Source of the DNA: Saccharothrix ecbatanensis
Lineage (GTDB): Bacteria; Actinomycetota; Actinomycetes; Mycobacteriales; Pseudonocardiaceae
Reading direction: 5' to 3'
Length of the DNA stretch: 64,000 bases
NCBI RefSeq assembly: GCF_014205015.1
Contig: NZ_JACHMO010000001.1
Location: forward strand, 4,154,001-4,218,000
Both the position numbers and the translations under genes were made by a program. The notes below the pieces were generated by a model. It made no database searches. It was not told where the DNA came from and saw nothing but the letters and a program-made list of their open reading frames with translations. How positions within the stretch are numbered: the first letter of the stretch is position 1; each line of letters begins with the position of its first letter. Positions 29,901-38,092 of the stretch are shown piece after piece.

Positions 29901-30640
29901 GAAGAGTGCTCCTTGTCGGCTACGGCTTGATCGACGGCGTAGGGGCGAAGGCGTCCGCACATGCCGAACGCCCGTTCCGGTGCGGGTTCGGGCGCCTGGA
30001 ACACGGCTGCCCGTTCGAGGTGCCCGGCGACGCCCACGGTCAGGTCGCTGGTCATGGCCAGGCCGGTCTCGGCCCGGCTGAGCGGGCCGTCGCGCACGAT
30101 CGCCGGCCAGCGTGCGGCACGGTCTTGGACCAGGGCCGCGGCGGCAGCGTAGAACTCCCGCAGCGGCTCCTGGTCTCCGGCGCGGATCGCGTCACGGATG
30201 CGGGTGAAACCCTCCACCGCGAGGTCGCGCCGCTTGCGGGCGTCGGCGGCGCGTTCGGCCTCCGTCGTCCGGGGCGGCAGGGTCGCGGCGGCGCGGTAGC
30301 GGTCCGGGTCTGCGACGACGTCGGGCGGGAACGTCATGACGGCGTCACCGGCTTCGGGCAGGCCGGCGTTGTCCATCAGGACGATGACCTGGAGGTCGCC
30401 GTGGTTGACGGCCCGGTGGATGGTGCCGGGGGTGAACCAGACGACCGTCCCGTGACCCAGTGCGATCTCACGGCAGCCGTCGAGGTTCACCGTGTGCAGT
30501 TCGCCCTTCCCGCCGACGACCACGTAGCACTCGGTCGAGGCCAGGTGCACGTGCGGGCTGCCGCCGACGACACCGTCCGGTGCGGCGTCGTCGTAGATGT
30601 CGAGGAACGACAACGAGGTCCCGCCCGGGAACGTGCTCAC
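29897..30640 (-). CDS. Cupin-domain protein
   Basis: GTG 30640 overlaps the previous stop (GTGA) and gives 247 residues. A cupin barrel covers about 1-115, with metal-ligand motifs SPHVHLASTECYVVVGGKGE and a later PGTIHRAVNHG. The C-terminal 110 residues are helical and charged (TTEAERAADARKRRDLAVEGFTR is part of it) and match nothing I know. It is likely a sugar isomerase or sugar-binding cupin working with the two dehydrogenases; the exact reaction is unknown. Confidence 0.85.
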   Translation of the reverse strand: MSTFPGGTSLSFLDIYDDAAPDGVVGGSPHVHLASTECYVVVGGKGELHTVNLDGCREIALGHGTVVWFTPGTIHRAVNHGDLQVIVLMDNAGLPEAGDAVMTFPPDVVADPDRYRAAATLPPRTTEAERAADARKRRDLAVEGFTRIRDAIRAGDQEPLREFYAAAAALVQDRAARWPAIVRDGPLSRAETGLAMTSDLTVGVAGHLERAAVFQAPEPAPERAFGMCGRLRPYAVDQAVADKEHSS

Positions 30641-31554
30641 GAGGCGTCCGCGCGGCGCAGCACGTCGCACACGGAGTCGGCCAGGGCCGTCGCGTCCGCC
30701 ACGCCACCGTCGGCCACGCCCGTGCCGTACCGGAACCGCACGGTGTCACCGTCGGCGACGGCCAGTTCTTCGCTGAAGAACGGCGCCGGGTTCAGGCAGG
30801 CGAAGTCCTCGGTCCGGGCGAACCAGCGCGGCGGGTGGTGCGGGTTGGCCGAGTGGTCGACCATGAGCACCAGGGACTCCGCGTCGTCGCCGTCGTGACG
30901 GCCCGCGAAGGCCATCCACTCGGCCCGTTGGCCACGCAGTTCCTCGCCGCCGACGCCGTCGGACGTGACCAGGCTCCCGCCGGTGAACGAACGCGGGCCG
31001 CGCCAGAACAACCCGCCGTAACCGGCGTTCTCCCGGCCGCGCGTGGTCGGCGAGCCGAACGCGATCTCGTGGCCGGAGGTGTTGGTCATGGTGGTGTCGA
31101 AGGTAAGCGCCCACGCCGCGTCGGACAGCAGCGTGGCGGTGATCGTGCGGCGCTCGGTGATGATCGTGTGCCCGGCTTGGGTGATCCAGTCCAGCTCGTG
31201 GGAGAACCAGGCGGTCTCCCCCTCGGCGCCGATGTCGACCACACGGCGGTGCTGCTGGGTGCCGTTGTTGTCCAGCTGCACGTAGGACTGCCCGTGGACG
31301 TAGGTCGGGCCGCCCCAGAAGTTCTCGTCGCCGACGTTCGGCAGCGACCAGGCGATGCCCTTGTGCCACACGTGGTCGTGCGGCCGGAACAGGCTCACCA
31401 GCCGTCCGGCCCGGGTGTGGATCGGGTGCAGGAACGGCTTGGGCGACTCCAGGAGCGGGGTGTCGGGCACGTAGGTGTAGCGGACGAGGTCGACCTCGCC
31501 GTCGCCGATGGTCAGCGACGACCCGACGTCGTGCCGGACCTCGATGGCGCTCAC
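30637..31554 (-). CDS. PmoA-like (DUF6807) protein
   Basis: GTG 31554 overlaps the preceding Gfo/Idh stop and gives 305 residues. The motifs LFRPHDHVWHKGIAWSLPNV, NFWGGPTY and later GLFWRGPRSFTGG are characteristic of the PmoA/DUF6807 family, which is common beside Gfo/Idh genes in sugar operons of actinobacteria and planctomycetes. The His-rich motif suggests metal or sugar binding, but I know of no established reaction. No signal peptide is seen. Confidence 0.88.
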   Translation of the reverse strand: MSAIEVRHDVGSSLTIGDGEVDLVRYTYVPDTPLLESPKPFLHPIHTRAGRLVSLFRPHDHVWHKGIAWSLPNVGDENFWGGPTYVHGQSYVQLDNNGTQQHRRVVDIGAEGETAWFSHELDWITQAGHTIITERRTITATLLSDAAWALTFDTTMTNTSGHEIAFGSPTTRGRENAGYGGLFWRGPRSFTGGSLVTSDGVGGEELRGQRAEWMAFAGRHDGDDAESLVLMVDHSANPHHPPRWFARTEDFACLNPAPFFSEELAVADGDTVRFRYGTGVADGGVADATALADSVCDVLRRADAS

Positions 31555-32696
31555 AGTGACAGCTCCGGGACCTCGACCCAGCGGCGCTGGGCGGACGACT
31601 CCAGGCCGAGTTCGGCCAGGTTGATGCCCCGCGCGCCGGACATCAGGTCGTGCACGTGCGGGCGGCCGGCCAGCACGTCGCGCAGGTACTCCTCCCACTG
31701 GACCTTGAAGCCGTTGTCGAAGTCGGCGTTGTCGGGGATCTCCGACCACCCGGCGCGGAAGTCCTCCGGCACGGCCAGGTCGGGGTTCCACACCGGCTTC
31801 GGCGTGTTCGACCGGTGCTGGGCGACGCAGCGGCGCAGGCCCGCGACGGCGCTGCCCTCCGTGCCGTCGACCTGGAACTCCACCAGCTCGTCCCGGTGGA
31901 CGCGCACGCACCAGGACGAGTTGATCTGCGCGACGATCCCGCCGTCGAGCTCGAACGTGGCGTAGGTGGCGTCGTCGGCGGTGGCGTCGTAGGGCGCGCC
32001 GGACTCGTCCCAGCGGCGCGGCACGTGCGTGACCGCCTTGGCGGACACGCCCCTGACCTTGCCAAACAGGTTCTCCAGCACGTAGTTCCAGTGGCAGAGC
32101 ATGTCCACGGCGATGCCGCCGCCGTCCTCGGCGCGGTAGTTCCAGCTCGGCCGCTGCGCGGGCTGGAGGTCGCCCTCGAACACCCAGTAGCCGAACTCGC
32201 CGCGCACGGACAGGACCTGGCCGAAGAACCCGCTCTCGACCAGGCGGCGCAGCTTCAGCAGGCCGGGCAGGTAGAGCTTGTCGTGCACCACACCCGCGAC
32301 GATGCCGGCTTCCTGCGCCCGGCGGGCCAGCGCGAGCGCGCCTTCGACGGTGGTGGCCGTGGGCTTCTCGGTGTAGATGTGCTTGCCGGCGTCGATCGCG
32401 GCGGTCAGCGCCTTCTCGCGGGTGGCGGTGATCTGGGCGTCGAAGTAGACCGACACCTCGTCGTCGGCGAGCACCGCGTCCAGGTCCGTGCTCCAGCGCT
32501 TGACGTCGTGGCGCTCGGCGATGTCGCGCAGCTTGGCCTCGTTGCGGCCCAGCAGGACCGGTTCGACCTGGACGCGCCGGCCGTCGGGCAGCGCGAGCCC
32601 GCCCTCGTCCCGGATGGCGAGGATGGACCGGACCAGGTGCTGGCGGTAACCCATCCGGCCGGTCACACCGTTGAGCGCGATGACGATCTTGTCCAC
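31551..32696 (-). CDS. Gfo/Idh/MocA-family oxidoreductase, first gene of the sugar operon
   Basis: GTG 32696, preceded by GAGGGAG, gives 381 residues; the frame continues upstream through the operator and is not used there. The N-terminus (IVIALNGVTGRMGYRQHLVR) is a Rossmann fold of the variant used by this subfamily, and the EKP-like motif is YTEKPTATT. The C-terminal domain has WNYRAEDGGGIAVDMLCHW, with likely substrate-binding Asp and His. It begins the five-gene operon. A TTGACG/AATACT promoter and a 22-bp LacI-type palindrome lie just upstream. Confidence 0.92.
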   Translation of the reverse strand: MDKIVIALNGVTGRMGYRQHLVRSILAIRDEGGLALPDGRRVQVEPVLLGRNEAKLRDIAERHDVKRWSTDLDAVLADDEVSVYFDAQITATREKALTAAIDAGKHIYTEKPTATTVEGALALARRAQEAGIVAGVVHDKLYLPGLLKLRRLVESGFFGQVLSVRGEFGYWVFEGDLQPAQRPSWNYRAEDGGGIAVDMLCHWNYVLENLFGKVRGVSAKAVTHVPRRWDESGAPYDATADDATYATFELDGGIVAQINSSWCVRVHRDELVEFQVDGTEGSAVAGLRRCVAQHRSNTPKPVWNPDLAVPEDFRAGWSEIPDNADFDNGFKVQWEEYLRDVLAGRPHVHDLMSGARGINLAELGLESSAQRRWVEVPELSL

Positions 32697-32720
32697 CCGG
32701 GAACTCCCTCTGGATCTGCG

Positions 32721-32742
32721 GCTTGGAAAGCGCTTTCCAAGC
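32721..32742. promoter_or_regulatory. 22-bp perfect LacI-type operator
   Basis: The sequence is a perfect 22-bp palindrome with core GGAAAGCGCTTTCC and flanks GCTT/AAGC. It lies immediately downstream of the -10 box of the leftward sugar operon, where a bound LacI-family repressor would block transcription. Confidence 0.85.
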
Positions 32743-32771
32743 AGTATTGAACGCGTCCGCCACCTCGTCAA
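32743..32771 (-). promoter_or_regulatory. Predicted promoter of the five-gene sugar operon
   Basis: On the minus strand, TTGACG (32766-32771) and AATACT (32743-32748) are separated by 17 bp. The LacI-type operator begins directly after the -10 box. Confidence 0.7.
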
Positions 32772-32795
32772 GGCAGTCCGCCTGCGCTCGGGCCG

Positions 32796-32824
32796 TTGAC
32801 AAGGGGATGCGGAAAGCGCTTTCC
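32796..32824 (+). promoter_or_regulatory. Predicted glycerate kinase promoter/operator
   Basis: TTGACA at 32796-32801 is followed by the 14-bp palindrome GGAAAGCGCTTTCC at 32811-32824, which occupies the expected -10 region. It shares its core with the operator at 32721, so both divergent units are probably repressed by the same LacI-family protein. The -10 hexamer itself is poor. Confidence 0.65.
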
Positions 32825-32834
32825 TCGTCCGGTG

Positions 32835-33974
32835 ATGAACCACGTGGTCGTAGCGCTGGACTCGTTCAAGGGCTCGTTGTCCGCCCGACGGGCCACGGCC
32901 GCCGTCGCCCGTGGCCTGCGTCGTCGCGCGTCCGCGCTGGTCGTGCACGAGCACCCGGTGGCCGATGGCGGTGACGGCACGCTCGACGCCCTGGCCACCG
33001 CGGGCTTCACGTCCGTGCCGGTCACGTCGACGGATCCGCTGGGTCGGCCGGTCGAGGCGTGCTACGCGTCACGTGACGGCGTGGCGGTGGTCGAACTGGC
33101 CGTCGCTTCGGGGCTCGGCCTGGTCGCGGACGTGCCGTTGACGGCTCAGCGGGCGGCTGCGGCGTCTACCTACGGCACCGGCCAGGTGATCGCCGCGGCG
33201 CTGGACGCAGGCCACCGCACGGTCGTGGTCGGGCTCGGCGGCAGCGCCACCACCGATGGCGGTTCAGGCCTGCTCGCGGCTCTCGGCGTGCGCCTGTTCG
33301 ACGCCGACGGGGCCGAGGCGGACGCCACGACCTCGCCGCTGAACGCCGTCCGCGCGGTCGACATGACCGGACTGCACCCGAGCTTGACCGGCTCTGACCG
33401 GGTGGAACTGGTGGTGGCGAGCGACGTGGACAACCCGCTGCTGGGCGCGCACGGCGCGGCGGCGGTCTACGGCCCGCAGAAGGGCGCGGACGCCGTCATG
33501 GTCGCCGATCTGGACGCCGCCCTGACTCGCTGGGCCGACCTGCTGCACGCGGCGACCGGCGTGGACGCGGCGTCGTCGCCCGGCGCGGGTGCCGCCGGTG
33601 GCGCCGGATTCGCCCTGTTCACGCTAGGCGCCCACGCACGTCGGGGTATCGACCTGGTGCTGGAGCTGACCGGGCTGGCGCACCGGTTGACCGGTGCACG
33701 GCTGGTCGTCACCGGAGAGGGTCGCCTGGACCACCAGACACTGCGCGGCAAGGCGCCGGCTGGGGTGGCCGCGGCAGCGCGGCAGGCCGGCGCCACCGTC
33801 GTCGCCGCGGCCGGAAGCTGCGCGCTCGACCTCGACGAACTGGCCGCCGCCGGCTTCGCCCGCGCGTTCACCCTGACCGACCTCGAACCCGACACCGCCC
33901 GCTGCCACGACCAGGCCGAACCGCTGCTGGAACGCCTGGGCGAGGACATCGCCGCCACCCTGCCCAACCCATGA
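32835..33974 (+). CDS. Glycerate kinase
   Basis: ATG 32835 gives 379 residues, the usual length for type-I (GlxK/GarK) glycerate kinases. It begins with the family signature VVVALDSFKGSLSA, followed by VADGGDGTLDAL, GLGGSATTDGGSGLLAALG and QKGAD. It phosphorylates D-glycerate and feeds lower glycolysis. With the nearby 2-hydroxyacid dehydrogenase and hydroxypyruvate-isomerase-like protein it suggests a glyoxylate/hydroxypyruvate/glycerate route. It is transcribed away from the sugar operon across shared operators. Confidence 0.95.
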   Translation: MNHVVVALDSFKGSLSARRATAAVARGLRRRASALVVHEHPVADGGDGTLDALATAGFTSVPVTSTDPLGRPVEACYASRDGVAVVELAVASGLGLVADVPLTAQRAAAASTYGTGQVIAAALDAGHRTVVVGLGGSATTDGGSGLLAALGVRLFDADGAEADATTSPLNAVRAVDMTGLHPSLTGSDRVELVVASDVDNPLLGAHGAAAVYGPQKGADAVMVADLDAALTRWADLLHAATGVDAASSPGAGAAGGAGFALFTLGAHARRGIDLVLELTGLAHRLTGARLVVTGEGRLDHQTLRGKAPAGVAAAARQAGATVVAAAGSCALDLDELAAAGFARAFTLTDLEPDTARCHDQAEPLLERLGEDIAATLPNP

Positions 33975-33977
33975 CCC

Positions 33978-34104
33978 CCGCGCGAGTCGAACGCTCACGC
34001 CCCGCGTGTCGAACGCTCAGGACCCCTGAGTTCCACGTTCCGAACGGTGAACTCGGAGGTCCTGGAGGTTCGACACGGTGGGCCTGGGTGTTCGACTCGC
34101 GCGG
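33978..34104. repeat. 127-bp nested inverted repeat between convergent genes
   Basis: Three nested stems: outer CCGCGCGAGTCGAAC (33978-33992) with its exact complement at 34090-34104; middle CGTGTCGAAC (34005-34014) with GTTCGACACG (34068-34077); and an inner 16-bp arm beginning CAGGACC with two mismatches. The centre holds CGTTCCGAACG. GTCGAACGCTCA is also directly repeated at 33986 and 34008. It may act as a terminator for both neighbours, but it is more elaborate than a simple hairpin and looks like a mobile or dispersed intergenic repeat. Confidence 0.85.
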
Positions 34105-34105
34105 A

Positions 34106-34873
34106 CTAGTGGGGGTGCCAGCGGGCGAACCAGGTGGCGGCGGCGCGGAGCGGCACCGGCAGCGGGGCGATGCCGGGGTACCAGGCCCGCTCCCACTCCA
34201 GCGACACCCAGCCCGACCAGTCCGCCAAGAGCTTCCCGCAGACGTCCAGCGGCACCGCGCCCTCGCCCGGCGGAACGGGGGTGGGATCGGCCGCCGCCAC
34301 GTCCTTCACCTGGAAGTAGGCCAGGTACTCCCCCAGCACGCGGCGGGTGCGTTCCGGCGGCTCGCCCGCCCGCCACGGGTGCACCGCGTCCCACAGCACG
34401 GCGACGCGCTCCGGCTCACCGAACGGCGCGACCAGGCGCAACGCCGCCTCACCGGTCGGATGCGAATCGTGCGTCTCGACCAGCAGCCGGACGTCGTTCG
34501 CCCGCAGGTCCGGCAGGACGGCCGCGATGCGCTCCAGCCCCAGGTCCTCCCTCTCACCACCGGGGAACACCCGAACCGCGGGCGCACCCAGCGACGCGGC
34601 CAGCTCCACCAAGGCGCGCAACTCGTCCACGACCGGGCCCGGCCCGCAGACCTTCGGGTAACCCGCCAGGCACGCGATCTCCAACCCGGCATCGGCGACT
34701 TCCCGACGCACCCGCGCGGCCCGTGCCGCCGTCAGCCCGAGGTGGACCTCTTCGTCCGGGTGCACCCGGATCTCCAGCCCGTGACAACCGTGCTCGGCCG
34801 CGAGCCGCGCGCTGTCCCCCACCGGCGTGCCTGGCGCACCCAGCGTGCTCACCGCAAAACGCCAACCATTCAT
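34106..34873 (-). CDS. Sugar phosphate isomerase/epimerase (TIM barrel, AP-endonuclease-2-like)
   Basis: ATG 34873 gives 255 residues. The sequence has the spaced acidic and His ligands of xylose-isomerase-like TIM barrels: GLEIRVHPDE, LLVETHDSHPTG, VLWDAVHPW, YFQVKDV and a final SLEWERAW. Metal-dependent epimerases and hydroxypyruvate isomerases of this fold are usual partners of 2-hydroxyacid dehydrogenases. It lies 45 bp after the dehydrogenase gene and should be co-transcribed. Confidence 0.88.
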   Translation of the reverse strand: MNGWRFAVSTLGAPGTPVGDSARLAAEHGCHGLEIRVHPDEEVHLGLTAARAARVRREVADAGLEIACLAGYPKVCGPGPVVDELRALVELAASLGAPAVRVFPGGEREDLGLERIAAVLPDLRANDVRLLVETHDSHPTGEAALRLVAPFGEPERVAVLWDAVHPWRAGEPPERTRRVLGEYLAYFQVKDVAAADPTPVPPGEGAVPLDVCGKLLADWSGWVSLEWERAWYPGIAPLPVPLRAAATWFARWHPH

Positions 34874-34918
34874 TGGAACACCCCCAGGAAGATCACGTCA
34901 GTCCGGCCGAACCAGGCG

Positions 34919-35932
34919 TCAGGCGATGTACGGGAGCTGCGCGGGCTCCACCCGTCCGAGCAGCGGCATGCCCTTCAGGTACCGGCCCACCTCGGCGACG
35001 GCGAACTCGCCCAGCGTGCGCACCTCACGTCCCTGCGCTCCGGCCAGGTGCGGCGTGATGAGGACGTTGGGCAGGGAGAAGAGCGGGTGACCGGGCGGCA
35101 GGGGCTCCGGGTCGGTGACGTCCAGGATGGCGGAGATCCGGCCGTCGACGCACAACCTCGTCAGCGCCTCGGTGTCGATCAGCGATCCGCGGGCGGAGTT
35201 GAGGACGACCGCGCCGTCGGGCAGGAGTTCCAGCCGGCGGGCGTCGAGCATGTGGTGGGTCTCGGGCAGGGCCGGCGCGTGCACGGTGACGAGGTCGCTG
35301 CGGCGGCACAGGTCGTCCATGCCCACCCGCTCGACGCCGAGGCTCGCCGCTTCGGCGGCGGTCACGTACGGGTCGTAGAGCAGGACTTCGACGTCGAACG
35401 ACCGCAGCCGGCGCAGCACCAGGCGACCGATCCGGGACGCGCCGACGACCCCGACGGTGCAGTCGTGCAGCCCCGTGCCGTCACCGGCCAGCCAGTCACG
35501 CGGCGTGTCCTCGCCGGCGGTCGCGTAACGCCGGGCCCGGCTGAACGCCCGCTTGGCGCCCAACACCAGCATCGCCATGGTGTAGTCGGCGACCGGGACG
35601 GCGTTGATCTCGGCGGCGGACGACACCACAAGACCGCGCTCGAACACGACGGGGTCGAGGCGTGCCTTGACGGTGCCCGCGGCGTGGACGACGACCCGCA
35701 ACCTGGGCGCGGCGGCCACCACGTCGGCGTCGATGCGCGGGCAGCCCCACCCGGTGAGCAGGATGTCCGCTTCCGCCAGGGCCGCCGCGGCGGCAGGCCC
35801 CTCGAAGGACGTGAACGTCGTCGCCGGGTCGATGTCGACCAGTTGCCTCAGCCGGGTGACGAGGTCGGGTGGGAAGACGTCGCGGTGCGCCCAAGGGGCG
35901 AGGGCGAAGACCGCGACAGGTCGCCGTGACAC
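34919..35932 (-). CDS. D-isomer-specific 2-hydroxyacid dehydrogenase
   Basis: GTG 35932 with ATAGGAG upstream gives 337 residues. The NAD-binding motif is GVVGASRIGRLVLRRL. Catalytic residues are Arg in LNSARGSLID, Glu in DVTDPEPLPPGHPLF and His in ITPHLAGAQG, so the enzyme is complete. It could reduce hydroxypyruvate, glyoxylate or a keto acid from sugar breakdown. A LacI-type site lies 41 bp upstream of its start. Confidence 0.93.
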   Translation of the reverse strand: MSRRPVAVFALAPWAHRDVFPPDLVTRLRQLVDIDPATTFTSFEGPAAAAALAEADILLTGWGCPRIDADVVAAAPRLRVVVHAAGTVKARLDPVVFERGLVVSSAAEINAVPVADYTMAMLVLGAKRAFSRARRYATAGEDTPRDWLAGDGTGLHDCTVGVVGASRIGRLVLRRLRSFDVEVLLYDPYVTAAEAASLGVERVGMDDLCRRSDLVTVHAPALPETHHMLDARRLELLPDGAVVLNSARGSLIDTEALTRLCVDGRISAILDVTDPEPLPPGHPLFSLPNVLITPHLAGAQGREVRTLGEFAVAEVGRYLKGMPLLGRVEPAQLPYIA

Positions 35933-35972
35933 GGAGTGGGCTCCTATCGGTGGATCAGCGAGCGCCGACCGA

Positions 35973-35986
35973 TGTAAACGTTTCCA
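35973..35986. promoter_or_regulatory. LacI-type operator before the hydroxyacid dehydrogenase gene
   Basis: TGTAAACGTTTCCA is a palindrome around the central CG with one mismatched pair, the classic LacI/GalR layout. It lies in the leader of the leftward dehydrogenase/isomerase pair. Confidence 0.75.
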
Positions 35987-36095
35987 TCACGACCGTACTC
36001 TACGCACAACTACTCTCCGCCCACAACGCTCCTCACTGGACCGTCGTACCGTGACGACGTGCGCCTAAGTGGCCAAAGTGGGCCCCCGCAGGCTG

Positions 36096-36124
36096 TTGAC
36101 GTACTCATGTAACCGTTTTATCTT
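36096..36124 (+). promoter_or_regulatory. Predicted promoter and operator of the ABC importer operon
   Basis: TTGACG (36096-36101), a 17-bp spacer and TATCTT (36119-36124) form a strong promoter. TGTAACCGTTTTAT at 36108-36121 lies across the spacer and -10 box and resembles the half-sites upstream of the lyase and lacI genes near 50.1 kb. Confidence 0.75.
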
Positions 36125-36170
36125 GGTGAACATTCTGTTTCGGCTCTGCACCGCAAGAGAGGCCTCTGAC

Positions 36171-37166
36171 GTGAGCATGACGCGGGTCCGCGGCGGCGCT
36201 GGTGGCACCAGCCCTCCGGTCGAGAAGCCACCACCCCGACCCCGGGACGACAGCTCGCGCTCCGGCCACCTGCGTCGCATCCGGGCGGACCTGGTGCTGC
36301 TGGCCGTCGCGGTGCCGGGCCTGGTCTACTTCCTGGTCTTCCACTACGGCGCCCTGTTCGGGAACGTGCTGGCCTTCCAGGACTTCATCCCGTTCCTCGG
36401 CGTCTCGGGCAGCGAGTGGGTCGGCCTGGCGCACTTCGAGCGCATGTTCGGCGACGCGCTGTTCTGGAACGCGGTGAAGAACACGCTGGTCATCGCGGCC
36501 CTCCAGCTGGTGTTCTTCTTCCCCGCGCCGCTGGCCCTCGCGCTGCTGCTGAACAGCGTCGTGGGCGACACCGTGCGGCGGTTCGTGCAGAGCGTGGTCT
36601 ACCTGCCGCACTTCCTGTCGTGGGTGATCGTGGTGGCGCTGTTCCAGCAGATGCTGGGCGGCGCGGGCGTGCTCAACGGGTGGCTGTCGGACCTGGGCAT
36701 GGGCACCGTGTCGATCATCGGCAACCCCGACGCGTACGGGCCGCTGGTGATCGCGCAGCTCATCTGGAAGGAATGCGGCTGGGCCACCATCATCTTCCTG
36801 GCCGCGCTGTCCCAAGTGGACGAACAGCAGTACGAGGCGGCGGCGCTGGACGGCGCGGGCTACTGGCGGCGGCTGTGGCACGTGACGCTGCCCGCGATCC
36901 GGCCGGTCATCGCGCTGCTGCTGGTGCTGCGGCTGGGCGAGTTCCTGTCCATCGGGTTCGAGCAGTTCTTCCTCCAGCGGCAGTCGGTCGGTCCGGAGAC
37001 CGGCGAGGTGCTGGAGACGTTCGTGTACTTCACCGGCTTCGCGGGCGGCGACTTCGGCTACGCCGCGGCGGTCGGGCTGTTCAAGGGCGTGATCGGCGTG
37101 GCGCTCATCTACGCCGCCAACAAGGTCGCGCACAGGCTGGGCGAGCAGGGGGTCTACCAGAAATGA
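36171..37166 (+). CDS. Oligosaccharide ABC transporter permease (LplB type)
   Basis: GTG 36171 after GAGAGG gives 331 residues; the longer open frame would include the promoter, so it is rejected. Six membrane helices start at about residue 42 (LVLLAVAVPGLVYFLVFHYGALF). The EAA loop QYEAAALDGAGYWRRLWHVTLPAI identifies a binding-protein-dependent MalF-like permease. The family is the LplB/YtcP/YesP group that imports pectic and other oligosaccharides. It overlaps the next gene by ATGA. Confidence 0.92.
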   Translation: MSMTRVRGGAGGTSPPVEKPPPRPRDDSSRSGHLRRIRADLVLLAVAVPGLVYFLVFHYGALFGNVLAFQDFIPFLGVSGSEWVGLAHFERMFGDALFWNAVKNTLVIAALQLVFFFPAPLALALLLNSVVGDTVRRFVQSVVYLPHFLSWVIVVALFQQMLGGAGVLNGWLSDLGMGTVSIIGNPDAYGPLVIAQLIWKECGWATIIFLAALSQVDEQQYEAAALDGAGYWRRLWHVTLPAIRPVIALLLVLRLGEFLSIGFEQFFLQRQSVGPETGEVLETFVYFTGFAGGDFGYAAAVGLFKGVIGVALIYAANKVAHRLGEQGVYQK

Positions 37167-38053
37167 GCAGGACAGGCGCAGCTCCGGCGTGGATGGGCCG
37201 GCCCACCGTCGCGGTCCGCGCGGCCAAGGCCGTGGCGTTGACCGTGGTGGTCCTGCTGGTGGTCTTCCCGCTGTGGACGGTCCTGGCGACGAGCCTGGCC
37301 AGCCCGCAGACCGTCATCGACAACGGCGGGTGGGTGGTGTGGCCCGGCGAGTTCTCGTTCAGCGCGTACACCGAGATCCTCCAGGGCGGGATCATCACCC
37401 GCGCGATGCTGGTCAGCGCCGGCATCACCCTGGTCGGCACGGCGCTGAGCCTGGCGTGCACCATCGGCCTGGCCTACACGCTGAGCCGGCCCAAGGTCTA
37501 CGGCGGCAAGCCCCTGCTGCTGTTGGTGCTGTTCACGTTCCTGTTCCCGCCGGGGATGGTGCCGCTCTTCCTGGTGGTGCAGAGCGCCGGGCTGTTCGAC
37601 CAGTACGCCGCGCTGATCCTGCCGTTCCTGATCAACGTGTTCAACCTGGTCGTGATGCGCGGCTTCTTCCAGTCGATCCCGCCGGAGCTGATCGACGCCG
37701 CCCGGATCGACGGCGCGGGCGAGCTGGCGATCCTGCGCCGGATCGTGCTGCCGCTGTCGAAGGCGGTCATCGCGGTGATCGGCCTGTTCTACGCGGTCGC
37801 GTACTGGAACCGCTTCTTCGAGGCGATCATCTACTTCAACGACCAGACCAAGTGGCCGATCGGCACGGTGCTGCGCCAGTACGTCACGGGTGGCGCCTCG
37901 CTCGCCGAGACCTCGGGCGAGCTGGCCACCTCGTCCCCGCAGTCCGTGCAGATGGCCGTCGTCATGCTGGCGACGCTGCCCATCGTGTGCGTTTACCCGT
38001 TCTTGCAGCGCTACTTCGTCAAGGGCGTCGTCACCGGGGCCCTGAAGGCCTGA
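37163..38053 (+). CDS. Oligosaccharide ABC transporter permease (YtcP/MalG type)
   Basis: ATG 37163 overlaps the LplB-like stop and gives 296 residues with six helices, the first at about 22-44 (AVALTVVVLLVVFPLWTVLA). The EAA loop is ELIDAARIDGAGELAILRRIVLPL. It pairs with the preceding permease to form the channel. No ATP-binding gene is in the operon, as is normal for carbohydrate importers that borrow a shared MsmK-type ATPase. Confidence 0.92.
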   Translation: MSRTGAAPAWMGRPTVAVRAAKAVALTVVVLLVVFPLWTVLATSLASPQTVIDNGGWVVWPGEFSFSAYTEILQGGIITRAMLVSAGITLVGTALSLACTIGLAYTLSRPKVYGGKPLLLLVLFTFLFPPGMVPLFLVVQSAGLFDQYAALILPFLINVFNLVVMRGFFQSIPPELIDAARIDGAGELAILRRIVLPLSKAVIAVIGLFYAVAYWNRFFEAIIYFNDQTKWPIGTVLRQYVTGGASLAETSGELATSSPQSVQMAVVMLATLPIVCVYPFLQRYFVKGVVTGALKA

Positions 38054-38092
38054 AACCCGTCCCACCGCCAACTCTTGGACAGGAATCTCGTC

